NCBI GenBank assembly: GCA_949361645.1
Contig: OX442415.1
Coordinates: 7,963,573 to 8,027,572, forward strand
Reading direction: 5' to 3'
Source: Spongilla lacustris
Taxonomy: Eukaryota; Porifera; Demospongiae; Spongillida; Spongillidae
DNA: 64,000 nucleotides
A program made the position numbers and the translations under genes. Shown here piece after piece: positions 33,364 to 42,976 of this stretch. Numbering within the stretch: position 1 is the stretch's first letter; the number at the start of each line of letters is the position of its first letter. The notes beneath the pieces were generated by a model that worked only from the letters and a program-made list of their open reading frames with translations, did not search any database and was not told the DNA's origin.

Positions 33364-36300
33364 CCAGGGGGTTCGGACACCCTTTTTCCTATATGAAGAA
33401 TGACGTAATGCATAAGAATGACGTAATGCATAGTGTAATGTATGCAGCGTTCTTGCACATTGTCCTAGCCAAGCGAGGTCTGTATCGATCTACCTAAATC
33501 CTCCTATTAACGAAATTTATATTAATATGTGTGGTTAATTAGTATTTATCGCGCGATACGCGATCGATCGAATGGTGAGTGTGAGCAGGAATTGAGGTAA
33601 GCAATCAATAGACGTGAACGGGATGGATCTCAGATTCTTTTCCTCAGAAAACAGGTTATTACCGTAGCTATAGAGCTAAACAAACGAAAAGTACTAATAC
33701 TATAGTAAAACTTACATGAGTCGTTTATAGATATGTAAGCTGTTGCCCCCCTCCCGTACCCTCCCCCAGTTGTGAATAGACCCTTTTCCAATGGACATGA
33801 ATATTTTAATCACACGCACGCTCACGTGACTACATGTGTTTCTGAAGGTTGAAAGCTGTGAATTGTTCTAGAGCAAGCTACGGTCAACTCTACGGTACGA
33901 AACTTTAACGTAAGGTTGGTACTGACTCATTGTTTCCATCGACTGATTATGAGCGATGATACTTTCTGCGTAAGCGTAGGTTGCTATATCGAAAACAATC
34001 TTGTAATCCCTTTGGCGATCCATGGTAAAGTTATTATCTGTGAAAAACGATGCCTAAAAATTCTTCGCCATATCGTGGGTGTTTTAATGGATACATTTCG
34101 CTTCAGCCTTTTGTACATCCTCTATTAACTAATCAAGAGTGGGCAATTAGATGGCTTTGGCTGTAATCCTTCTGGTCCAGACACTGAACAAGAAGGACGT
34201 AAACCAAACAACCCAAATACACATAGGTGCTCGGCGGGTGTTAATAGATATAAATTACGTTCACATGATGTTGTGTTGATCAGTTGATGCAACTAAGTTT
34301 CACAGTTTGCCCTTACATGATTATGCAGCCATGCCACGAAGATTCCAACTTGGCCGCCGCTATAAGCGTCCACGCTCTATGAGTCTTAGCTCGTCTATTG
34401 AGGAGAGAGACCAGAAAGAAGCCACAACTCAAGTATCTGGTGAGTGCTCTCAGAGTTGCTTTTAATAGCTATTATTAACATAGCATCCACTGAAAAACTT
34501 GTTTCATCATCGTCGCATAATACTTTAGATGATGATGATATGTACTGCCATGAAGAAGAAAGGATAGAATTTGAAGGTATTCAATGTGAAGACAAGGGGG
34601 TGAATACAGAGATACAAATGAAAGATGAGGCTATGAACACAGATGTAGAACTTAAGGACAAAGGTGTTAACACACAAGAAGACCACTGCTACTGCAGGAG
34701 ATATGTCCAAGAAGAGAGTGAACACAGCAGTGTTATTATAGAATGTGCAGAGCACAGGCATTTTACACAGCATGTGCAAGTAGAAGAGAAAGCCATAAAT
34801 ACTGATGCAGGAATGGATAGTAGGTTTCTCTCCACATCAAGCCCATTTGAAATGCTTAAAGGTGATGATTCCCAAACACACTTCTATACCTCACTCCGTT
34901 CCTACAAAATGTTGGAGACTCTTTTGAATCCATTAATGGCTATGAAAAATGATACTTGCAAGCTGTCACATGGGGATGAATTGCTTTTGGTTTGTATGAA
35001 ATTGTGACTAGCAATGCCTCACGAAGACTTATCTTATCGATTTAGAATTGCTGTTTCTTCAGTTAGTAAAATATTTCATCGTTGGATAGATGTTATGTCT
35101 AGAGAACTGCATTGTCTGATATGTTGGCCAGATCGAACAAAAATTCGACAAACACTGCCTGATTGCTTCAAGCCAATGTATTCTCATGCTACTTGTATAA
35201 TAGATTGCTCAGAAATATTTCTGGAGCGACCATCCTCATTGTTGGCTAGAGCTCAGACATATTCTCAATACAAACATCACAATACTGTGAAGTTTTTGAT
35301 GGCTATCAGTCCAACAGGAGCAATAATTTTCTTATCTAAGTGTTGGGGTGGACGAGTTTCAGATAAGTATTTGACAGCCAACTGCAGTTTCTATAAATAC
35401 CTTATCCCAGGAGATCTAGTACTAGCCGACAGAGGCTTTAACATTGCTGATGATTTGGCTTTGCATGGGGCTTCTCTTGCCTTGCCTTCCTTTACCAAAG
35501 GTAAAGATCAGTTATCCCAAAATGAAGTTGAAGTCAGTAGGCCATTATCTCGAGTACGAATTCATGTTGAGCGAGCGGTTGAAACACTTCAAGCTTCTTC
35601 AGTTGAGACTACCTATTTCTATGATTAAAACATCTAAGGATACCCATTTTTCAACAATTGACAAGATTCTTATTGTATGTGCTGCCTTATGTAACCTTAA
35701 TCCTGGCTTGGTCCAATGACATTCATCAAATATTGTACATCTCATCAAATATTTCATGCACTTGGGTATAGTCCTATATGTACATGTACATGTATGCTTG
35801 TCATTTCTTTAGCTGACATTCAAAACAGTACCAATTTCCTTTAGGAGCTCTTTTGATTCCTACACAAGCATAATGAAACCAAACAAGTTTGCAACTTGGA
35901 TTGTCACACTGGATCATTTTTCCATATTCTTTCTTTTTACAAAAGCAGTATGTATCCGAATTGCTTTGTGCAGGCTGCAGGGTTTCTGAATTCTGGGGGT
36001 TCTTAGAACACTCAGCATCCAAAATGTTTTGAGTCATAATTTCTGGCAGCAAACACTCAACATAGAATGTGGTCAGCTTCTTAACAAGCTGTTCTACAAA
36101 TGGAAGGTTCTTGTATATCCTTTCCACATATAAACCTTTCTGAGTCCAGACTACAAAGTCACAAAAGTTCCTGCTACTGCATATCCCAAGTTGCCCCTGC
36201 ACTTGTGTATAGTACTTGTGTGTTTTTTTAAGCCCACTGTCACCAATACATGAAAGCTTCATCAATTTTAGTTCTTGAGGATTAATGTCTTTGTATGACA

Positions 36301-39300
36301 GTGGGCATTTCACCTCTAATAACCCTCTTCCACAGCATTTACATTCTATAAATCCATCAGGGCTTGCACCTAAATGCGGGTAAAGGGGATTTATTACAAA
36401 CCCAGCAGGATCATATTTAAATCCTTTGTGTGAGTGTTGCATTTGAATTGTATACTGTTGCTTCGCAGTCTCCTCATGTTCAATACCCCACTTAATAGCA
36501 GGAACAAAACTCAAGTCTTTCTCTAGCTCTAATAATATTTTGTGGATTGCCATTACTTTTGAAGACAAGAATTTCATGGAATGAAGATGCAGTAATCCGC
36601 CCTTTACGTTGCTCATGCCACTCCCTACATTCTCTTTGTTTGCATGTCTGCAACTCAATATGTTTGCATGCGCTCTCAGATATTGTTATGCCTTGAAAAA
36701 CTTCTCTAGCCTTTATAAGTAACTGCTCACCTTTTAAGCATTTATACTTTTCATCATACAGTGCTGTCAATGGCAAAGGAAGACAAGATAGTGGAATGGT
36801 GCTTTGATCATACCTAGTTGCTGTAACAGCAGCAATAGCAGGAGACATTGTGTCAGCTCTAGAGGTACATTCAACTGCTACTGAAGGGAAGGATACAATT
36901 GTGAATAGACTTGAATTTGGAGCAACTTTGTGAATTGTACTTAATAAGATATCTGTCTTTATATGAGGGCTTTCATGAGGACCAGTTGCAAATTCACTAC
37001 TCAATTAAAATCTTTTGATGAATTTTTCCCCAAACCTGTATGAACAGGTTGCACAAATTGAATGTCGATCACTTCAGAAGGATCTACCTGCATGCAGGAA
37101 GAACCATATATGTATTAATTGTATGAAACTATTCTTTTATACATTTTGCTGCTTACATTGTCCACAAATGACTTATTCCACTCACAAGGAAGGGAGGTAC
37201 ACGATGGTTTATTATACCCCAATTTGCAAGCAGCTTCAATTTTAAACAATAAAGCAGCAACATGGCTACAAACTTCACCTAATCTGCACAAAATTAAATG
37301 CATTGGGAAGGAAACAGCACATGAGTTGTTGCAAGTACATCCAGAATACTATGAACTTACCCCGCCATGCATTTACAATGTGCTGTTATTACGGAGACAT
37401 TTTGTTTGGACAAAATAACCCATGCTTCGTAGCCATGGTCTGGTGCCTTCTGACTTGGGTTTACCTTTGCCTTAAGACACGCGTATCGGTTAAGTTCATA
37501 CGACAAAACTGTTTGAACATAGCCGTTGTAAAAATAGTTGTATGCTTCATGCAAGTGACTTGTAAGCTTTCAAAGTTTCTTGTGTGTATGTTCCCTTCGT
37601 ATCAATGAGATAAGTATAAATGTCGCCAAACTGTAAATCTGGCCAGGTAGTAACGTCATTAATCCATTCCTTCTCATCAATGCAATAGGGGTCGGGAAAC
37701 ACTTCACCATCGATCTGCAGCTTCAAAAGGTACCGTTTTCGCGCTAAATAATCCAGAGAGCTCAAGTAAGACGACTCCATCCTTAGCTTGTACCTACACG
37801 TGGTCGGGGTACGAAAAAAGTTGTCCGGGCACGTGGAATCATGTCACATGATACGCCCACGCTGGAAAAGGGTCTTATTCATCGGACCCCCCCCCCCCCC
37901 CCCCCCCCCTTTCCCAAAATCCTGGATCCGCCCCTGTTAAATGAAGCTAGCATTTAACACAAATGAACAGTAAACGGATTACATTGACATAATGACAGGC
38001 TGCAGGCCTAGCTAAGTATGTGAGGTAAATATAAAATGTTCAGTTCAGTGATTTTTCCTCATTAACTGCTGTCAGTTGACCTGATGTATTTGGAAATGGA
38101 CACTTCATAAATATCATGGAGGCTATAGTTACGGTCCAATGGAAGTATATTCATGCATGCAGGCTGCTGTCTGAATTTAAAGCATATAAATGCTTGTACA
38201 AAAGGCTGTAAATATTCCCATTAATTACAAATGTCTTGGCTATGCATCAACTGAACAGGTAAAAAATATTGACCGCTTTGTGGAAAAGAATAGTTTACAG
38301 ATGAGCAATTGGGTCGATCTTTGATAGCATTCTGGTACTAACCCATATCATGCACTAGGCGTTGACTTACACTCATTTGAGTGCTTTGACTTTTAAGATT
38401 ATATAGTTTAGCACCAGCTGGTGTACATAAGTGCTCCAAAAAATTTGCCAGCCTAAACGAAATAAAATGTGGGACATTTTGCCTTAGGGAGGCATGTAGT
38501 AGAGTGACAGAAATACGAGGGTCCGATGGAGAGGGCTTGGGAGGATTGAGCTATGACATCCCACTTTATGAACTTACATCTCTTCTTCTTAATAGTGATT
38601 TCAAGTGGCGGTGATCATGATTGTAACCAAAACACTGATAATAATTAGTGTCCCTGTGTGAAACGAGAATACATCTACACCTCATTTCTACACACGTACA
38701 TGTATAGCCCACTGTATGGATGCATTGCTCACCATATTCTTAATCTTATTATCTTCCCATGTTTCTTTACCGTTTTAGTAACAAAATCAGTCCCTGTAAT
38801 AATAACAAAGTGTGAACTCACCACTATATATGCTACATGTACACCACTATACACGTGATTGCATGACAAATGAATTGCATTTTTAATTTTGCACATGCAT
38901 GTACGGCTGTATAGATTTGAGATTAATCACTTCTAGAGACAAACAGTTGAGTTTAGCAGTGTATAAGATCAAGAGCACCTGGTCGACCCAACTCCTAGTA
39001 AACCTCCTAGTAAAATATCAGCAGGGAGCTATCATGTCCCAGACCATAGCCCACTTCCAGCTTGGGGCATGCACCTGCACGATGACACGCACTTCTTTTC
39101 ATAAAGGCATGCTATCTGAGCACCTTGAAATGCGACCAAACAAGGGGAGGTAGAGCTAAATAAGTTTTCGACGTGGAGCCGAGTAATATCCAAATATCTG
39201 GGTGGAGGAAAGTACATGCAGCTTATAAAAGGGGAGTAGCTGAAGTGGATGTGCAGGCGGCAAATCTGAAGCAGCTAAAGTTCAATGGCATATAGGCATA

Positions 39301-42053
39301 GGCGGTGCGCTAGCGATGAAATTTAATATAAGGTTAATATATTAATGATATTATGCACATAGATTAGGAACGAGGTACATTGCAATGTTACGCCACACGC
39401 ACTTGTGGGAACATGCGTGTTTCAAACATTTGTTATTTGTTTGCCCGCTACCAACGCACTACTAAGTATGGGGCAAGTAAGATTTTTAGATTTTTCAGAT
39501 AAAAACTAAAATGACTCGTTTTCTAAAGAGATATTAGCATGCCCACCCAGCAGCTTGCATTGCGCTCGAAAAAAACCACAATGTTCCTTTCTGGTACAAA
39601 ATGCACGAAACACATATAATTCCCATCCGCCGCCATAGAATTATTCCCACCAGTGGGTGTGGCGTAACATTGTAATGCAGGTCTCTGTGCATACTATCTA
39701 TTAAATCGGCCTGGCAGCTCAAGCCGACCTGCATGACATCCTGGGGCTGTCAGGCCGGCCGGTCACAGGTCGGACCCCGGCCTGACTTTCGGCAACCTTA
39801 GACTGGTCTGCATGCATGCATGGGAATGAGTCACCAGGGTCCAGTGCATACAACCGTACCAGGTGGCGACGCCCCTGCAGGGTATATAGTTACGTATATA
39901 GGCTGAGATAATAATATTATCTCTGGTATAAATAGGAGCTTTGGATCTAACCATTCGAGACCTGTCACGGAAATTTTGGTCCGCCGGACACATTTTCTGG
40001 TGACAGACAGACTTGTCGGGCGACGCCCTATTCATGCATGGGGTTCGAACGAAAAACGAGATCACCATCACACTTGAACTTCATGTACTTAGGCTCATTT
40101 TATTATGTATACGTGCATTTTATGGATGCATTGCTCACCATATTTTTAATTTCATCCTTTACAGTTTTAGTAGCAAAATCAATCCCTGTAACAATAACAA
40201 AATGAGAACTCACCACTATGCTACATGCATGTACACCGGACCACTACACGTGACGAGCATTTTAAATTTTGCACATGCATGTACGGGTGTATAGATTGAG
40301 ATTAATCGCTTCTAGAGACAAACAGTTGAGTTTAGCAGAATATATATAAGATCAAGAGCACTCCAACTCCTAGTAAAATATCAGTAGGGAATGTAAAATG
40401 CTATCATGTCCCAGACCATAGCCCACTTCCAGCTTGGGGCATGCGCATGCACGATGGATGACACGCACTTCTTTTCATAAAGACATGCTATCTGAGCACC
40501 TTGAAATGCGACCAAACTAGGGGAGGAAGAGCTATATATGTTTTCGACGTTGAGCCTAATAATATCCAAATATCTGGGTGGAGGAATGTACATGCAGCTT
40601 ATAAAAGGGGAGTAGCTGAAGTGGATGTAGGCGGCAAATCAAAGTTCAATGGCATATAGGCATAGGCGGTGCGCTAGCGATGAAATTTAATCAACTACAA
40701 ATATACTTAGGATAATAGAGGGATACTTCAGGCCGTTCAACTTGTCCATTTTGCCCTCATGCTGCCCTTGACCCACTAGGTCACCATGCAATAACATGTC
40801 GACATGGGGGAGATGTTGTCATACGTCATAACATGATGCGCGATGTGCTTGCAGATTTCTTCCGTCGAGCCCACCTGTCCGTTGCAGTGGAAAAGGGTCA
40901 TGGTCTCACAAGAGATCACAACCGTCAACGTCCTGCTGATTTGCTTGTGACAGGTTGGGACAGAGGTAGACCTGCAGCAATGGACATCACAGTGACCTCT
41001 CCACTCACTCCTGTCATCAGTCTTGGGGGAGTCATGCCAAGTGGTTGGTGCTGCAGCACTTGTAGCAGAGAATCGGAAGTTGCAGGCCAATAGCCCCAAA
41101 TGTCAAGAGCTAGGGTGGGCCTGCACACCCTTGACAGTAGAAACGTACGGCAACTGGGGTGAGGTTGCTCAAGGAACATTCTCCAGGCTTGCATCCCACC
41201 TTGCCATCAGCCAGTCCAGGCCAAAGGCATTAGTGGTGGCAGACATATATGGCAGGCTTAACCTCCATCTGGTGAAGTCCATTGCTAGGGCACTCCTGGC
41301 GAGAGAGCTTCATCCATCCTGACTGTGTATGTAGGAAATAGTACTTGCATGTTTTTCAAGTGGTGTGTAGTCTAGTTGTATATGTTTATATATCAGTGTA
41401 TTTGTGTATGTCCATTTATTCTGTATTGTAATAAGTATATTATATTATAATTATATATATAATCGGTCTGGCAGCTCAGGCCGACCTGACAGGCCGGGGC
41501 TGTCAGGCCGGCCAGTCACAGGTCGGACCCTGGCCTGACTTTTGCCCCTGCAGTGTAGTTACGTGTACATGTAGGCTGAGATCTCTGATATATAATAATA
41601 TAAATAGGAGCTTTGCATGGATTAAACCATTCGAGGCCTGACAAGGTCCGCTGGACACATTTTTTGGTGACAGGCCTATAAGTATAAGACAGAGGTGAAC
41701 CTAGTTGTAGTCGGGCCACGCCCTATTAATTGCCGGGCATATGGGGCAATCGGTTCGAAAGACCCTCCCCCAAAGCGAGGTCACCGTCACACTTAAACTT
41801 TAAGTACATAGGTGCATTTTTATGTATATGTATTTTTCTGGTGTATATACGTACGCGTATTCGTTTTTATTTATTTTTTATGGACCGAACTATAAACGGT
41901 GCATTGTATGCCTGCATCTGACTTACCTATGGTGCACCAGCCAATGTCTGTAAACACTCCCTTAATATAATTTTGAATTAGTGCCGTTTTCCCCACACCA
42001 CTGCATCCTAACACAAGGAGCTCGTACTTCAGGTCGTGATCAGCTTCCTCCAT
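32352..42053 (-). CDS. Divergent Ras-superfamily GTPase, copy 1 (split gene)
   Basis: Exons on the minus strand: 42053-41927 (MEEADHD start; P-loop GCSGVGKTA; GTAAGT donor), 38793-38733 (TDFVTKTV through RLRIW), 33267-33190 (GILFVYDVSDQRS), 32819-32643, 32580-32545 (VFETLVGAVLLK) and 32492-32352 (C-terminal tail ending in the CAAX box CTVV). Splice sites are canonical and phases fit, except between 38733 and 33267. There the exon that should carry DTAG and switch II is missing from view, and an ISL2EU element occupies the intron. The base-recognition loops are atypical: the N/TKxD motif reads IEKD and the SAK motif reads NPK, so guanine specificity may be altered or lost. A prenylated membrane-bound small GTPase is the family expectation. 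Functional status is uncertain because of the missing exon. Confidence 0.6.
33334..33361 (+). repeat. Poly-G tract beside GGGGCGG terminus
   Basis: G run preceded by CAGGGGCGGGTTTAGG (33317). An inverted similar word, CCTGGATCCGCCCCTG, with a poly-C run lies at 37887-37936. The pair may be ends of another repeat family bracketing the ISL2EU element. The duplicate at 61411-61447 keeps only the left one. Confidence 0.6.
34331..35719 (+). pseudogene. ISL2EU transposase, DDE_Tnp_4 type, broken
   Basis: Exon 1 (34331-34439) encodes a basic N-terminus; a 44-bp GT-AG intron follows; exon 2 starts at 34484. The first 170 codons of exon 2 are acidic with repeated GVNT/AMNT/AINT motifs. The transposase domain has the catalytic triad in CIIDCSEIF, VLADRGFNIADD and RVRIHVERA. 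Two lesions are seen: an in-frame TGA at about 35005, where a CGA arginine codon is expected, and a frameshift at about 35590. After the shift the tail continues in another frame to 35719. Confidence 0.75.
35798..37780 (-). pseudogene. SWIM-YqaJ-PHD protein of ISL2EU element, broken
   Basis: Minus-strand multi-exon gene. The N-terminal exon starts at 37780 (MESSYLSSLDYLARKR). A SWIM zinc finger is split over two exons (HCKCMAG at about 37360, then EVCSHVAALLF at about 37275). A YqaJ PD-(D/E)xK nuclease domain follows, with KWGIEHEE, LGASPDGF and LLEVKCP (about 36480-36300). A C-terminal PHD finger (CFCKKKEYGKMIQC to WYCFEC) ends at 35801. Frameshifts lie near 37555 and 36560. In this group the nuclease-like protein is the standard partner of the transposase. 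No function can be expected from this copy. Confidence 0.75.
37880..38267. other. Right flank of ISL2EU insertion
   Basis: Poly-C tract (about 37889-37909) and the CCTGGATCCGCCCCTG word, then AT-rich DNA absent from the duplicate locus. A search here for the missing GTPase exon found nothing convincing. Confidence 0.4.
39377..39678. mobile_element. MITE with 35-bp inverted ends
   Basis: Left end CATTGCAATGTTACGCCACA and right end TGTGGCGTAACATTGTAATG are inverted partners extending about 35 bp. The element (about 0.3 kb) breaks the first of the three exon-2 repeat blocks and is missing from the other two. No ORF. AGGT words near both ends may be a target duplication but are one base out of register. 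Confidence 0.65.
40139..40185 (-). pseudogene. Extra, deleted copy of GTPase exon 2
   Basis: Acceptor and donor match exon 2 at 38793-38733, but the exon is 47 nt instead of 61. The 14-bp loss shifts the frame and removes the residues before IW. Inclusion in the mRNA would break the protein. Confidence 0.7.
40743..41322 (+). pseudogene. LINE tail: CCHC finger plus endonuclease-like domain
   Basis: Starts with a zinc motif (CPFC ... HH ... CRHGGD), then VIRHNMMRDVLADFF and a domain with RPADLLVTGW and AAMDITVTSP. Its acidic residues resemble the restriction-like endonuclease found C-terminal to the reverse transcriptase in some non-LTR elements. A one-base frameshift near 41018 separates this from the last 97 codons, ending in a stop at 41322. 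The reverse transcriptase is absent, as in a 5'-truncated insertion. AT-rich DNA to about 41458 is probably its 3' UTR. Confidence 0.6.
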
Positions 42054-42182
42054 TACAGGCGTGGCCTAATTCTATTCATAACGACATCTTATGGAAATTT
42101 GAATACCGGTGTCGTGTCATTGCTACATAGCGGCATAGATACCCATTCGAATATCTATGATCATATGATAGCGGGTTTTACG

Positions 42183-42196
42183 CCCCCCCCCCCCCC
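42183..42196 (+). repeat. Poly-C tract
   Basis: C run between the GTPase exon-1 region and the KRBA2-like fragment. Confidence 0.8.
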
Positions 42197-42205
42197 AGAA
42201 GCGCG

Positions 42206-42714
42206 GTGATCAGAAAGGAAGTGGCGCAAAGAATCGTTAACCATCTCAAAGGTACACCAGATGCTGATGGCGCTTTTCGTCACTTCGTCAAAAAGAGCGG
42301 CTTTGCGTTGGTGGACTTGCAATCGGTTGGAATAAGAGACGTCCTGGTTGTTTCTGTGAAAGAAAAGAATCGATGGTGTCTTCTAGCAACGGCAAATTGA
42401 ATGACTATAAGAAATATTCAAAGCAGCATAAAGTTAAAGAGTTTCTTGATGGAGAAAATGCAAGTCTGCGCATTCCTCGCATAGACAGAACATGTTCTGA
42501 CATGTTGCGCTTACCTTGTGTTATCGTTCAGATAACTGGTGAACACCATTCTCTTTATATCACCTTCGATGCAGTTCAGGTGTACGTCAGAGGTGTTATC
42601 ATGCAGATGATTTGGAGCCTTTTAAAGGTGACTACTCAATCCGTGTAGATGGATGGGAGGTCCAGCCCATAGTAACATTGACAGAAGCTGCAAGCAAGCA
42701 GTCACCTTGGAACT
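42206..42714 (+). pseudogene. KRBA2-like integrase gene, core deleted
   Basis: The N-terminal part (VAQRIVNHLKGTP through RDVLVVSVKEKN) and the C-terminal part (LRIPRIDRTCSDMLRLPC, ending VDGWEVQPIVTLTEAA and a stop at about 42712) read like the two ends of the integrase-derived proteins related to KRBA2/Ginger elements. The catalytic core between them is missing and the ends lie in different frames. The family assignment rests on the IPRIDR-type motif. Confidence 0.5.
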
Positions 42715-42976
42715 AGGGTGTGTAACCGGTTATCAGGTTATTCGGGTTATTCGGATATTCGCAAAAACCTATCCGTTCGAATAGTAATTTAGCATTACTC
42801 GGAAAAATCGATTATTGGATTTGTTCTATTCGAAATAACCGGTTTGTGAATCTCCATTCGGAGGTACTTAGGTATTCGTCGTCCGCATCGACAATTCGTC
42901 CATTACGCTTTTTATGACGATATCCGGAATACGCGTTTACGATATTACAAGCTAGTACAATATTACTATATATATA
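42715..42976. other. TTATTCGG-rich DNA
   Basis: Contains several copies of GGTTATTCGG-like words and an imperfect inverted pair (TAACCGGTTA with AATAACCGGTT). Possibly the end of an unidentified element. Confidence 0.35.

Larger units (their letters stand above)
33775..37879. mobile_element. ISL2EU (IS4EU) type DNA transposon
   Basis: About 4.1 kb bounded by short imperfect inverted ends (AATAGACCCTTTTCCA at 33775-33790; TGGAAAAGGGTCTTATT at 37863-37879). It carries the two genes diagnostic of this group: a DDE transposase (plus strand) and, convergent to it, a YqaJ-type nuclease gene (minus strand). It lies within the intron between exon 2 and the next visible exon of GTPase copy 1 and is absent from the duplicated locus at 61.5 kb. 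Both genes are damaged. Target duplications could not be fixed. Confidence 0.7.
29975..39330 (+). repeat. Segmental duplication, copy 1 (partner 58250-62570)
   Basis: 29975-33480 and 38268-39330 align in the same orientation with 58250-61540 and 61555-62570. Relative to the partner, this copy carries the extra block 33480-38268 (with the ISL2EU element) and retains 30920-31812, which the partner lacks. The partner has a 738-bp TIR insertion that is absent here. The GTPase gene and the small plus-strand gene lie inside. Confidence 0.9.
39700..41850 (+). repeat. GTPase exon-2 repeat block (end of block 1, block 2)
   Basis: Two consecutive copies of one segment, about 38660-40070 and 40075-41850, with a third at 61950-62880. 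Each contains GTPase exon 2, a GC-rich stretch (TCAGGCCGGCCRGTCACAGG) and a common tail (GGTTCGAAMGA). Different insertions mark each: the MITE in block 1, a LINE tail in block 2. Confidence 0.75.

Noticed and set aside
38040..38100. Minus-strand NTSGQ reading considered as the missing GTPase switch II exon
   Set aside because: No splice acceptor directly before it, and the following residues do not fit the family.
40833..41194. Antisense ORFs over the LINE tail
   Set aside because: Shadows of the recognisable plus-strand coding frame.
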